Positions 34,407-43,267 of a stretch of DNA of 64,000 bases are shown piece after piece. Below the pieces are notes generated by a model, which saw only the letters and a program-made list of their open reading frames with translations, did no database searches and had not been told where the DNA came from. Made by a program: the position numbers and the translations under genes. Each line of letters opens with the position of its first letter. Position 1 is the first letter of the stretch. This DNA is from Alphaproteobacteria bacterium (GTDB taxonomy: Bacteria > Pseudomonadota > Alphaproteobacteria > Rhizobiales > Devosiaceae), in assembly GCA_018828145.1 (NCBI GenBank), contig JAHJWO010000021.1:62001-126000 (forward strand), given 5' to 3'.

Positions 34407-34420
34407 CTGATCCAGATCAA
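34407..34420. promoter_or_regulatory. Candidate FNR/FixK box
   Basis: CTGAT-CCAG-ATCAA differs by one base from the alphaproteobacterial FNR/FixK/Anr consensus TTGAT-N4-ATCAA. It lies 70 bp before the DUF4389 start and 130 bp before the sensor kinase start, so it could control either. One match of this length can arise by chance. Confidence 0.45.
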
Positions 34421-34549
34421 TTCCGGCGAGTAGCGCTGCGTCTGGCTATTGCATGGACAAAAACGTGATCCGACTTCCTCCCGTCGCACACCGCCCAGCC
34501 TAGCCCTTTGATGCGGCACGCTTTATAAGAACTCGCAAAAGAGGAGGCA

Positions 34550-36133
34550 GTGCTGGATCAATCTCAAACCGGCCGCGCGAGACGAATTTCCGCCATTCCG
34601 GTAGCGCTGACCCTGCTGATCCTTTTCCTGGCGGCTTTTGCCGGGATTTTCGGCTATTTCCTGGTCCAGGGCGTGCGCCAGACGGCGACAACGCTGGAGG
34701 AACGCTCCGCAGCAGCGGCGCAGGTGGTGGCCACCAATGCCGCCTGGATCAATGAAGTCGCCAACCAGACGCTGCGCCGTGTCGATGCCGCGCTCGGCCC
34801 GACCATGCTCGACCAGATCGATTCCCTGCAGGTGGCGCTCAACGGCCTGCCCGCACAGGTGGATGTCTATGTCGTCGACGCCAATGCGCAGACCATATTC
34901 TCGACAGTGCCGGGGGCAGAATCCGTATCGATCGCCGATCGCGATTACTTCGCGAGGGTTCGGGACGGTGCGCCGTTCTACATGTCGTCGGCCATCATCA
35001 GCCGCATCAACGGCGCCAATATCTTTGCCTTCAGCAAGCGCGTGGAACGCAATGGGGAGTTTGCCGGCGCCATCATGGTGTCTTTCCCATCGACGGTAAT
35101 CGACCTGTTGTGGTCGACGCTGGATTTTGACGAGCAGTCGTCCATCAGCCTGATCCGCTCCGACGGCAAGCTGATCGCGCGCTATCCGCCTGCCACGGGG
35201 CCGGTAGACCTGAGCGAGCATCCGCTATTCACCGAATACCTGCCGGCCTCGCCGAACGGCACCTATGCGTCGCCTTCATCGCCGCTCGACGGCGTGGCCC
35301 GGGTGGTCAGCTATCGACGCGTCGAAAATACCGAGATCGTGGCTTTGGCCTCGATTTCCTCGGACAGCACCTGGCAGGAATTCAACGGCGCCGTCACCGC
35401 GGTCTTCATTATCGTGTCGCCGATCATACTGGGTCTGGTCTTCGGCTCTGTCTGGATCATCCGCCTGCTGTTCCGCGATGCAAAGCGGGGACGCGAGCTA
35501 GAGGAGGCGGTGGAGGCCAATATCCTGTTGTTCAGAGAGATCCACCATCGGGTGAAGAACAATCTGCAGTCCGTGCAGTCCCTCGTGCGGATGCAGGACA
35601 TGCCGGCCTCGGCCAAGCTCGATCTGCAGAGTCGGCTCGCCGCAATGGCCGCCATGCACGAGCACATCTATCAGTTCGACCGCTATGTCGACATCGATGC
35701 CGAGGACTTCGTCCCGGTGATCGTGGATGAGGTGATCGCTGCCTATGGATCGTCGGTCACGGCCACCTATGAGCTGGACCATGTGATGGTGGACCGAGAT
35801 CACGCCACCCCGCTGGCGCTCCTGCTCAGCGAACTCATCACCAATGCGCTCAAATATGCCTTTCCCGACGGCCAGGAGGGCGAAATCCGCATCAAGCTGA
35901 AGGCGGCCGGCAAGGGCCGGGCCGACCTGACAGTTGCCGACAACGGCGTGGGACTGGGCGAGACCATTCCCAGTTCTGGAATGGGCATAAGGCTGATCAA
36001 GGGTGTTGTCGGCCAGATGGCCGGGCGCTACGAGCTGCGTACGGAAGGCGGAACCATCTTCGAGGCCAACATAGCCCTGGCCACCGCCGGTCACGCGAGC
36101 GTCGATCCTGCGGCTCAGGCCCCGGTCAGTTGA
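34550..36133 (+). CDS. Sensor histidine kinase, HisKA_2 type with dCache-like sensor
   Basis: A 527-residue membrane kinase from GTG 34550; the GGAGG sits only two bases away, so a nearby codon may be the true start. Membrane helices at about 19-40 and 282-308 enclose a periplasmic domain with SIADRDYFARVRDGAPFYM near 127, typical of double-Cache sensors. The kinase core has EIHHRVKNNLQSVQSLV at 330-346 with candidate phospho-His332/333, and ATPase motifs LSELITNALKYAFPDG (N box) and ADNGVGLGE (G box). This is the HWE/HisKA_2-related group, often involved in general stress or light response. No regulator gene is adjacent, so it is an orphan. Confidence 0.9.
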   Translation: MLDQSQTGRARRISAIPVALTLLILFLAAFAGIFGYFLVQGVRQTATTLEERSAAAAQVVATNAAWINEVANQTLRRVDAALGPTMLDQIDSLQVALNGLPAQVDVYVVDANAQTIFSTVPGAESVSIADRDYFARVRDGAPFYMSSAIISRINGANIFAFSKRVERNGEFAGAIMVSFPSTVIDLLWSTLDFDEQSSISLIRSDGKLIARYPPATGPVDLSEHPLFTEYLPASPNGTYASPSSPLDGVARVVSYRRVENTEIVALASISSDSTWQEFNGAVTAVFIIVSPIILGLVFGSVWIIRLLFRDAKRGRELEEAVEANILLFREIHHRVKNNLQSVQSLVRMQDMPASAKLDLQSRLAAMAAMHEHIYQFDRYVDIDAEDFVPVIVDEVIAAYGSSVTATYELDHVMVDRDHATPLALLLSELITNALKYAFPDGQEGEIRIKLKAAGKGRADLTVADNGVGLGETIPSSGMGIRLIKGVVGQMAGRYELRTEGGTIFEANIALATAGHASVDPAAQAPVS

Positions 36134-36234
36134 GGGTTTTGCATCGGCCGGCGGCTTCGAGTAGGTTCGCCAGCCCAAACAGGTAACTGGCGGAGCTCCG
36201 CCAGTCGCTCTCGTATCGAAGTAAAGGAAGACAA

Positions 36235-36471
36235 GTGAGCCGGAAGGAATTTGATGCATCGCGCATGCGCCGGATGAAGCGTATTGCCGCCCGGCATGGC
36301 CTGACCATCCTCACCGCCGAGAAGATCAAGGTGCAGGGCGGCAAGGGGGGCCACGCGCTGCGCGAGGACGAGAGCTTCAAGGTGATTTACGGAAATGTGC
36401 CCCAGCCATTCTCGGCAACGCTGGACGAGATCGAATCCTATCTCGACAATCTTGAGGCGGGGCAAGAGTAA
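36235..36471 (+). CDS. Small conserved hypothetical protein, 78 aa
   Basis: The GTG has AAAGGAAG five bases before it. The protein is basic at the start (MSRKEFDASRMRRMKRIA) and acidic at the end (LDEIESYLDNLEAG), with a middle HALREDESFKVIYG. No membrane segment. It may be a small DNA- or protein-binding regulator, but no family is recognised. It follows the sensor kinase by 100 bp in the same direction. Confidence 0.6.
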   Translation: MSRKEFDASRMRRMKRIAARHGLTILTAEKIKVQGGKGGHALREDESFKVIYGNVPQPFSATLDEIESYLDNLEAGQE

Positions 36472-36590
36472 GGGCTGCTGCCCCTTCTGACAATCGGCCT
36501 GTGCGCAGGCTTCTGCCAATTTCCATTATTTATTCCGTAACGGGAATCGCCGCACAATCACTCCATTGGCTAACTTGGAGGCGCGTTATT

Positions 36591-36767
36591 GTGTTCACTC
36601 TGATTAACGCCGACGCCGAAGACGACGACGCCGAAATCACCGATCCCCAGGAAATCGCAGAGCTTTTTGCTGCCATTGCCGCGGTCGCCATCGAGGCGAT
36701 CGGGGCCGGGCAAGCCAGAGAGCTTTTCGACGCTGTGGTCGAACAGGACGGCAAAGACCCGAACTGA
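36591..36767 (+). CDS. Very small acidic protein, 58 aa
   Basis: From GTG 36591, with GGAGG ten bases upstream, the frame gives a 58-residue, strongly acidic protein: NADAEDDDAEITDPQEIAELF, then a hydrophobic alanine/isoleucine helix and DGKDPN at the end. A longer frame from 36501 would include an unlikely N terminus. The helix could pack as a small homodimer. Function unknown. Confidence 0.4.
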   Translation: MFTLINADAEDDDAEITDPQEIAELFAAIAAVAIEAIGAGQARELFDAVVEQDGKDPN

Positions 36768-36935
36768 CCGGACGCTACCGACCCGGCAGGTCAAATCCGG
36801 CCATGCGCCCAGGCGACATTGGCGCCAACGAACGGTCTTCCGAGCGGGGCAGAGCCTCACGCTTATGGACCGGGTTGACTGATCCGGGCGGGTCCGACAG
36901 GACTTGCTGCATGTTCCAGCCGAGGAGGCTGCGTC

Positions 36936-37604
36936 GTGGCAGGCTCGTCCGCCTCCGAAACTTTCCCGATGCCGACGCTGATCCCGCTCGGCGACAGTTC
37001 CTTTCTGGTGCGCTTTGGCACCACTCTGACGGACGACGCCAACCGCGCCGCCATCGCCTTTGCTTCTGCACTGGCGCGGGCGCCGGTGCCGGGCGTTCTC
37101 GAGGTCATGCCCAACCTGGTATCTGTGCTGCTGCGCTACGATCCATGCGCGGCGACGCCAGACACGATACTGGGTGAAGTGCGCCTGCGGCTGTCTGGCC
37201 TGGCATCCGACAAGCGGAAGCCGCATGGCTGGACCATCCCCGTCGTGTTCGATGGTCCCGATCTGGAGGAGACCGCGGCCGCCCTGGGCATGACCGGTGG
37301 GGCCTTCATCGCGGCCCACAATGCGTCCCCGTTGCGTGTGCTCGCCACCGGCTTCGCGCCGGGCTTTGTCTATTGCGGCCTGCATCCCCAGGTCCTGGTG
37401 CTGCCCAGGCGCATGGCCGTCCGGCCCGCCGTGCCTGCCGGCAGCGTGCTGTTCGCGGCCGGCCAGACGGCAATTGCCGCAACCGAAATGCCCACGGGCT
37501 GGCATGTCATCGGCCATACCGATTTCAACAATTTCGAGCCCACCAAGCAAAGGCCCACCCGGCTGACGGCAGGCGACACGATCCAGTTCGAGGCGGTGCG
37601 ATGA
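36936..37604 (+). CDS. pxpB: 5-oxoprolinase subunit PxpB
   Basis: PxpB (KipI family) is one of three subunits that open 5-oxoproline (pyroglutamate) to glutamate using ATP. The 222-residue protein starts at GTG 36936 with GAGG upstream. Family motifs visible are FVRFGTTL, VPGVLEVMPNLVSVLLRYDP, LRVLATGFAPGFVYCGL, and PAVPAGSVLFAAGQTAI. Its stop overlaps the PxpC start by four bases. The three genes together (pxpB-C-A) form the standard bacterial 5-oxoprolinase unit, so the role is well supported. Confidence 0.93.
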   Translation: MAGSSASETFPMPTLIPLGDSSFLVRFGTTLTDDANRAAIAFASALARAPVPGVLEVMPNLVSVLLRYDPCAATPDTILGEVRLRLSGLASDKRKPHGWTIPVVFDGPDLEETAAALGMTGGAFIAAHNASPLRVLATGFAPGFVYCGLHPQVLVLPRRMAVRPAVPAGSVLFAAGQTAIAATEMPTGWHVIGHTDFNNFEPTKQRPTRLTAGDTIQFEAVR

Positions 37605-38500
37605 GCGCCATCCTGACGGTCATGCGGGCAGGGCCGCTGAGCAGCATCCAGGACGAGGGCCGCTTCGGCATGCTGCTGCACGGCATCAGCGCCTCGGGGC
37701 CGATGGATCGCGCAGCATTTGCCCTGGCCGGTCAGCTTTCCGGCGGCGGAAGCGGTGGCATCGAATTCACGACGGCCGGCCTCGATATCCGCCTGGCCAG
37801 TGGGACCTGCCAGGTGGGGTTTGCCGGCGGCGATTTCGTCGTTCGGCACAACGGCATGGTGCAGGACTGGCCCGGCACCGTGTTGCTGGAAACCGGCGAT
37901 ACCCTGGCCGTAACGCCGGGCAGCTGGGGCAATTATGGCTATCTGCGTTTCGATGCCGACATCGTGGCCAAGCCGATGATGGGCAGTATCGCCACCAGCA
38001 GCCGCGCCGGACTGGGCGGCATCGAGGGACGCGCCTTGCGCGTCGGCGATGTCATCGAATTGTCCGGCGGCGGCGGCACAGGCACTGTGCCCGTCTTGCC
38101 TGAGCAGGCAGAGGGGGCGATCCGCGTGATCTGGGGGCTGCATGCCGACAGTTTCCCGCAAGAGCTGCGCCAGCGCTTTCTGGACGGGACGTTCACCATA
38201 TCGCCGCGTCTCGATCGCATGGGCGTGCGGCTGGATGACGTGGATGGGGTCTTCGCGGATGCAAAGGTGCTCTCCCTTGTGTCCGACGCCATCGTGCCGG
38301 GAGACATCCAGATCCTGGGTGACGGAAGCCCGATCGTGCTGATGCGCGACCATCAGCCGACAGGCGGCTATCCGCGTATTGCTACAGTGGTCACGGTCGA
38401 TCTTGACCGCTTTGCCCAGCTGCGGCCTGGAACTTCCGTTGCCTTTACCCCGATCACCCTCGACCATGCCCACCAGCTGCTACGGAGCCGCCAGCGATGA
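37601..38500 (+). CDS. pxpC: 5-oxoprolinase subunit PxpC
   Basis: PxpC (KipA family), 299 residues, acts with PxpB as the ATP-dependent part of 5-oxoprolinase. The ATG overlaps the pxpB stop. Motifs include PLSSIQDEGRFGMLLHGIS, ASGPMDRAAFALAGQL, SWGNYGYLRF and PTGGYPRIATVVTVDL near the end, all typical of this family. It overlaps pxpA by four bases, so all three are translated as a coupled set. Confidence 0.93.
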   Translation: MSAILTVMRAGPLSSIQDEGRFGMLLHGISASGPMDRAAFALAGQLSGGGSGGIEFTTAGLDIRLASGTCQVGFAGGDFVVRHNGMVQDWPGTVLLETGDTLAVTPGSWGNYGYLRFDADIVAKPMMGSIATSSRAGLGGIEGRALRVGDVIELSGGGGTGTVPVLPEQAEGAIRVIWGLHADSFPQELRQRFLDGTFTISPRLDRMGVRLDDVDGVFADAKVLSLVSDAIVPGDIQILGDGSPIVLMRDHQPTGGYPRIATVVTVDLDRFAQLRPGTSVAFTPITLDHAHQLLRSRQR

Positions 38501-39258
38501 CCTCCATCGATCTCAATGCCGATCTGGGGGAGGGGATGGGCACCGATGACGATCTGCTGGAGATCGTCTCGAGCGCCTCAATCGCCTGTGGTGGCCATGC
38601 TGGCGATGCGCCGACGATCCGGCGGATCCTCAAGCTGTGCAAGGCCCGCGGCGTCCGCGCAGGCGCCCATCCCGGCTATGCCGACCCCAAGCGCTTCGGC
38701 CGCTTCCGCGTGGTCATGCCGCTGGACCAGCTGCTGGGCCAGATCAGGAGCCAGCTCTTCCTTGTCCGCTTCATCGCCGACGAAGTGGGCGTTCCGCTCT
38801 CCTACGTGAAGCTGCACGGCGCGCTGGCCAACCAGACCGCCGAGGAGCTGGCCTTTGCCGTGGGTATCTTCGCCACCATCCAGGCCATGAATGCGCAGAT
38901 GGCGGTGCTGGCGCTCGACAACAGCCAGCAGGTGCGCGCGGCCAAGGCGGTTGGCATGCCGCTGATCCGCGAGGCCTATGCCGACCGGGCCTATACGGCC
39001 GATGGATTGCTGGTGCCACGCAATCAGGAGGGGGCCGTGATCCACGACAGCGAGGCGGTGATCGAACGCTGCCTGCGGCTGGCCAAGGCCGGCGAAATCG
39101 TCGCCATTGACGGATCTGTGCTGAAATCCGCGGCCCGCTCGATATGCCTCCATGGCGATACGCCCGGCGCGGTCGATCTGGCGCGAGACGTCCGCGACGC
39201 GCTGGAGGGCGAGGGGATATCTATCGCTGCAGTGCCGCCGGAACCGGCGGAAGAGTAG
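38497..39258 (+). CDS. pxpA: 5-oxoprolinase subunit PxpA (LamB/YcsF family)
   Basis: PxpA, 253 residues, is the LamB/YcsF-family catalytic subunit that opens the lactam ring. The N terminus IDLNADLGEGMGTDD, then SIACGGHAGDAPTIRRIL, AGAHPGYADPKRFGR and VKLHGALANQTAEE, show the conserved aspartates and histidines of the family's active site. The start overlaps pxpC by four bases. Inverted repeats and then the convergent ABC transporter lie beyond its stop. Confidence 0.95.
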   Translation: MTSIDLNADLGEGMGTDDDLLEIVSSASIACGGHAGDAPTIRRILKLCKARGVRAGAHPGYADPKRFGRFRVVMPLDQLLGQIRSQLFLVRFIADEVGVPLSYVKLHGALANQTAEELAFAVGIFATIQAMNAQMAVLALDNSQQVRAAKAVGMPLIREAYADRAYTADGLLVPRNQEGAVIHDSEAVIERCLRLAKAGEIVAIDGSVLKSAARSICLHGDTPGAVDLARDVRDALEGEGISIAAVPPEPAEE

Positions 39259-39260
39259 AA

Positions 39261-39338
39261 ATCCGTACCCTGGGCCTCCCGGTGGGGAGAGGGTGAGATC
39301 GGCGGAATGCCTTGTGCCGAAAGACCCAGGGTAAGGAT
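39261..39338. repeat. 78-bp inverted-repeat element between convergent genes
   Basis: ATCCGTACCCTGGG (39261-39274) is repeated inverted at 39325-39338 with one mismatch, around a 50-bp centre that includes CTCCCGGTGGGGAG. It lies exactly between the pxpA stop and the end of the ABC ATPase gene, so it can act as a bidirectional terminator. Its long arms and structured centre also resemble the palindromic intergenic elements scattered in rhizobial genomes. Confidence 0.6.
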
Positions 39339-39357
39339 GTCAGATCGCCGCAAATCC

Positions 39358-40131
39358 TCAGATGGCGAGGTATTCGTGGCGAAGCTCGGTATTGTCGAGA
39401 ACCTCCTTGGCGGTACCGGCGAAGGCGACTTCACCGGTATCGAGGATGACGGCGCGGTCTGCCAGCTTGAGCGCGGCAACGGCGTTCTGCTCGACAATGA
39501 TCGTGGTAATGCCCATTGGCTTGATCGAATGGAGGATCCGCTCGATCTCGTGCACGATTACCGGCGCGAGGCCCTCATAGGGCTCGTCCAGCAGCAACAG
39601 CTTGAGGTCGCGTGCCAGCGCGCGGGCAATGGCCAGCATCTGCTGCTCGCCGCCCGACAGCGTCACGCCCTCCTGCTTGCGGCGTTCGGCCAGGCGCGGG
39701 AAGCTTTGGTAGATCTGGTCCAGATCCCAGCCATTGCCCGGCGCGACCTTGGCGAGGGTGATATTCTCCTCGACGGTCAGGCCGGCAATGATGCGGCGAT
39801 CTTCCGGCACCAGCTGGATGCCGGCGCGGGCTGCCTCGAAGGACTTCATCTGGTGGATCGGCTGGCCGTCCAGCCAGATTTCGCCCTGCCGCAGCTGCGG
39901 CGTGTCGGTGCGTGCGATGGTGCGCAGCGTCGACGTCTTGCCGGCGCCGTTCCGGCCCAGCAGGGCGAGGATCTCGCCCTGGCGGACATCGAGCGAGACG
40001 CCCTGCACGATATAGCTCTCGCCATAATAGGCGTGCATGTCCCGGATCGAGAAGAACGGCCTTGTGGTTTCGATTGAAGCGGCTTGGCTGCTGTTGGCCA
40101 CTATCTGGGTCTCCATGGCGATAGCACTCAT
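39358..40131 (-). CDS. LivF-type ABC transporter ATPase
   Basis: A 257-residue ABC ATPase of the branched-chain amino acid/amide family. Walker A is LGRNGAGKTST, the signature LSGGEQQMLAIARALA, Walker B LLLLDEPYEGL. The LivF-type C-terminal IVEQN and RAVILDTGEV are present. An extra 25-residue N-terminal tail (METQIVANSSQAAS) precedes the domain. The start is taken as ATG at 40131, whose first base overlaps the stop of the preceding gene (TGATG). It energises the importer with the LivG-type subunit. Confidence 0.9.
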   Translation of the reverse strand: MSAIAMETQIVANSSQAASIETTRPFFSIRDMHAYYGESYIVQGVSLDVRQGEILALLGRNGAGKTSTLRTIARTDTPQLRQGEIWLDGQPIHQMKSFEAARAGIQLVPEDRRIIAGLTVEENITLAKVAPGNGWDLDQIYQSFPRLAERRKQEGVTLSGGEQQMLAIARALARDLKLLLLDEPYEGLAPVIVHEIERILHSIKPMGITTIIVEQNAVAALKLADRAVILDTGEVAFAGTAKEVLDNTELRHEYLAI

Positions 40132-40895
40132 CAATGGGTACCTCCGAGGTAGGCTTCCTGGACCTTGGGATTGCCGCGCACCTGGTCGGGCGTGCCATCG
40201 GCGATGATGCGGCCCTGCGCCAGCACCGAGATCTTGTCGGCCAGCGAGAAGACCACATGCATGTCGTGCTCGATGATGACCTTGGTCATGCCGCGGCTCT
40301 TGATCTTCTTGAGCAGTTCAATGGTGGTATTGGTGTCGTGCCGGCTCATGCCGGCCGTCGGCTCGTCGAGCAGCAGCAGGCGCGGATGCTGGATCAGGCA
40401 CATGGCCAGCTCCATGCGGCGCTTGTCGCCACGGCTGAGGCTGCCGGCATGCATGTCCTGGCTGCTGAGCATGCCGACATCTTCCAGCATATGCTCGGCC
40501 TCCTGCCGGATGCTGACCTCGCTGTCGAGCGAGCGCAGCATGTTGAGCTTGAAGGCGCCGTCGCGCTTGGCGAGGGCAGGGATCATCACATTATGCAGCA
40601 CGCTGAGATCGGCGAAGATTTCCGGCGTCTGGAACACGCGGGCAATGCCGAGCTGGTTGATCTGATAGGGCTTGCGCCCGGTCAGGACCGCCCCGTCGAA
40701 CACCACTTGGCCGCTGGTCGGTGCCAGCTTGCCGATGATGACATTGAGCAGGGTGGATTTGCCGGCCCCATTGGGGCCGATAATGGCATGGGTCTGGCCT
40801 TCTTCAACCTGCAGGTCGATATCGGCCAGGGCGTGGAGCCCTCCGAAGCGCTTGTGGACGTCGGCAACATGCAGGACGACATTGGGTGTGCTCAT
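40131..40895 (-). CDS. LivG-type ABC transporter ATPase
   Basis: A 254-residue ATPase. Walker A is IGPNGAGKSTLLN; the family hallmark LARVF is here GIARVFQTPEIF; the signature is SRGDKRRMELAM, with S-R-G-D in place of the usual LSGGQ, a variation tolerated in LivG/UrtD proteins, and Walker B LLLLDEPTAGM. It partners the other ATPase to power the LivH/LivM-type permeases. The start is ATG 40895. Same operon as the permeases. Confidence 0.9.
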   Translation of the reverse strand: MSTPNVVLHVADVHKRFGGLHALADIDLQVEEGQTHAIIGPNGAGKSTLLNVIIGKLAPTSGQVVFDGAVLTGRKPYQINQLGIARVFQTPEIFADLSVLHNVMIPALAKRDGAFKLNMLRSLDSEVSIRQEAEHMLEDVGMLSSQDMHAGSLSRGDKRRMELAMCLIQHPRLLLLDEPTAGMSRHDTNTTIELLKKIKSRGMTKVIIEHDMHVVFSLADKISVLAQGRIIADGTPDQVRGNPKVQEAYLGGTH

Positions 40896-40907
40896 GGCGG
40901 TGACGTC

Positions 40908-42056
40908 CTATTCGGCGGGTTGTGGTTGTGGGGCGGCCTTGCCCTGGCTCGGGGAAGACTTGTCCGGGCGGTTGAAGAGATGCGCGATGCGGCGCACCCC
41001 CTCCATGATCCCGCCGGGCAGGAAGACCACGATCAGCACGAAAACCAGGCCCAGCGTCAGGAACCAGCCCTCGCCGACGAACTTGGAGCTGACGACGACC
41101 GCGGCATGGTCCAGCCCGTCGGGCAGGAAGTCCCAGAAGCGGGCGAGGATGGTCTCGTTGATGGCCGAGAAGATGTTCTCGAAATACTTGATCAGCCAGG
41201 CGCCGATCACCGGACCGACCAGCGTGCCGGCGCCACCCAGGATGGTCATCAGCACCACTTCGCCCGACGCCGTCCACTGCATGCGCTCGGCACCGGCCAG
41301 CGGGTCGGTGACGGCCAGCAATGCACCAGCCAGACCGGCATACATGCCCGAGATGACGAAGGCGGCAAGCGTATAGGGCTTGGTGTTGAAGCCCGTATAG
41401 TTCATGCGCGTCTGGTTGGACTTGATGCCCTTGAGCATCATGCCAAAGGGCGAATTGGTGATCCGCTGGGCGATGAAGAAGGCGATGATCAGAAAGCCGG
41501 CACAGAAGTAGAAGCCGGCAAAGCCACCCAGCGACTGGCCCAGGAGCGTCGGCACCGGCTGGCCGGGCATGGCCTCGCCGAACATGCGATCGACATGGCG
41601 CGGATCGGCGAGCGTCAGCTGCAGGCCGGTTTCGCCATTGGTGATCGGCGTCAGCACGGAATAGGCCAGGTTGTAGCTCATCTGCGCGAAGGCAAGCGTC
41701 AGGATGGAGAAGTAGATGCCCGACCGGCGCAGGCTCAGATAGCCGATGACCAGGGCGAAGACGCCCGAGACGGCGATGGCGAACAGCATGGCCGGGATGG
41801 CATCGAGGCTGAGCAGCTTGAACGACCACACCGCGGTATAGGAGCCGACGCCGAAGAAGGCGGCGTGGCCGAAGCTGAGATAGCCGGTGAGGCCGAACAG
41901 GATGTTGAAGCCAACGGCGAAGATGCCGAAGATCATGAAGCGCTGCAGCAGGTCCGGATAGGCAGCCCCGAAGGGCTGCAGCCAGATCGGCATGGCCAGC
42001 ACCGCAATGGTGAAGCCCAGGAACAGCAGAATGTCGTTGCGGGACATGGCCAGCAT
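40908..42056 (-). CDS. LivM-type ABC transporter permease
   Basis: A 382-residue permease with about nine membrane helices, starting at ATG 42056 one base after the LivH-type stop codon (TGATATG). Family motifs: [20 protein letters not shown] near residue 55, [18 protein letters not shown] near 125, and [20 protein letters not shown] near 280. The C terminus is a charged, proline-rich tail. Forms the membrane channel with the LivH-type subunit. Confidence 0.9.
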   Translation of the reverse strand: MLAMSRNDILLFLGFTIAVLAMPIWLQPFGAAYPDLLQRFMIFGIFAVGFNILFGLTGYLSFGHAAFFGVGSYTAVWSFKLLSLDAIPAMLFAIAVSGVFALVIGYLSLRRSGIYFSILTLAFAQMSYNLAYSVLTPITNGETGLQLTLADPRHVDRMFGEAMPGQPVPTLLGQSLGGFAGFYFCAGFLIIAFFIAQRITNSPFGMMLKGIKSNQTRMNYTGFNTKPYTLAAFVISGMYAGLAGALLAVTDPLAGAERMQWTASGEVVLMTILGGAGTLVGPVIGAWLIKYFENIFSAINETILARFWDFLPDGLDHAAVVVSSKFVGEGWFLTLGLVFVLIVVFLPGGIMEGVRRIAHLFNRPDKSSPSQGKAAPQPQPAE

Positions 42057-42057
42057 A

Positions 42058-43089
42058 TCAGGCCTCCATCACGCCGCGCCGACCGAACAGGCCACGCGGA
42101 AGAACCAGCAGGATAACCACGGCGACGAGATAGATGATGATCTGGTCGATGCCGGGGATGAGGGCTTTCACCTGCGTCATGGACGCAAAGGATTGCAGGA
42201 TGCCGAGCAGGAAGCCCGCGGCCACGGCGCCGGGCAGCGAGCCCATGCCGCCCACCACGACCACCACGAAGCTGAGCACCAGGAAGTCCATGCCGATATG
42301 GTAGTTCGGCGGCAGCAGCGGCGTGTACATCACCCCGGCAACGCCGGCGACGACGGCGGCGAGGCCGAACATGATGGTGAAGCGCCGGTCGATATTGATG
42401 CCCAGCAGCCCAACCGTTTCGCGATCGGCCATGCCGGCACGGACGACCATGCCGAACGTGGTGAATTGCAGGAAGGCAAACACCGCGCCGATGATTACGC
42501 CGGCGAACAGGAAGTAGACCAGGCGCCAGATCGGATAGGTGATGACATTGGCCTGCATGCCCAGCCAGGCGCCGATATCGGCCGCGCCACGCAGGTCGGT
42601 GGGCATGGGCTGGGGAATGGGGTTGGGTCCGAAGAAGGACTTGATGACTTCCTGCGCGACGATGGCCAGGCCGAACGTCACGAGAATCTGTTCGGCATGC
42701 GGACGCTTGTAGAAATGCTTGATGATGCCGCGCTCAAGCGCGATGCCCACCACCAGCATGATGGGAATGGTGATGATGATCGACGCCGGCACCGAGTAAT
42801 TGACCAGCACGGCGCCGAAATCGCCGAACCAGGCCTGCACCAGCGGTGCTCGCACTTCGAGCGGCTGGCCCCAGGGCGAAAGCTGGGTCGGATCGATGGT
42901 GACGGTCTCCATCGTCAGCAGCTGTCGAAACAGCACGGCGCAGAAGGCGCCCAGCATGAACAGCGCGCCATGCGCAAAATTGACGACGCCCAGGGTGCCG
43001 AACACCAGCGTCAGGCCCAGCGCGATCAGCGCATAGGCCGCGCCCTTGTCGAGGCCGTTGAGGAATTGCAGGAAGATGACTTCGAACAT
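42058..43089 (-). CDS. LivH-type ABC transporter permease
   Basis: A 343-residue permease with about eight membrane helices. The start at ATG 43089 precedes [20 protein letters not shown], the LivH-type N terminus. Other family motifs are [18 protein letters not shown] near 35 and [20 protein letters not shown] near 275. Longer upstream frames cross a hairpin-rich gap and lack features of the family. It is the second gene of the importer operon, after the binding protein. Confidence 0.9.
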   Translation of the reverse strand: MFEVIFLQFLNGLDKGAAYALIALGLTLVFGTLGVVNFAHGALFMLGAFCAVLFRQLLTMETVTIDPTQLSPWGQPLEVRAPLVQAWFGDFGAVLVNYSVPASIIITIPIMLVVGIALERGIIKHFYKRPHAEQILVTFGLAIVAQEVIKSFFGPNPIPQPMPTDLRGAADIGAWLGMQANVITYPIWRLVYFLFAGVIIGAVFAFLQFTTFGMVVRAGMADRETVGLLGINIDRRFTIMFGLAAVVAGVAGVMYTPLLPPNYHIGMDFLVLSFVVVVVGGMGSLPGAVAAGFLLGILQSFASMTQVKALIPGIDQIIIYLVAVVILLVLPRGLFGRRGVMEA

Positions 43090-43236
43090 GGGAGTGCTCC
43101 AAACGAGCGGTGTCGTCTCACGAACCCTGAGGTGAGACCTGCCCGCTGCGGCGATGGCAGGATGCACCTTGCCAAACCTTGTCCTCAGACAGGCTCTGGA
43201 CGAGGCTGGGGGTCTGTGACGGCTACCGAAATGCCC

Positions 43237-43254
43237 GCCCCGGCAAGCCGGGGC
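43237..43254. other. Intergenic hairpin between binding protein and permease
   Basis: GCCCCGG and CCGGGGC pair around a CAAG loop (43237-43254), 13 bp after the binding-protein stop codon. A second hairpin (GTCTCAC/GTGAGAC, 43115-43138) lies before the permease start. Such structures often stabilise the upstream transcript so that the binding protein is made in excess over the permeases. This is inferred from position. Confidence 0.5.
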
Positions 43255-43267
43255 GAGCGAGGTCTGC

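Noticed and set aside
40134..42116. A 660-residue plus-strand frame across the ABC genes
   Set aside because: It is antisense to LivG, LivF and LivM-type genes with clear motifs, and its composition is low complexity.
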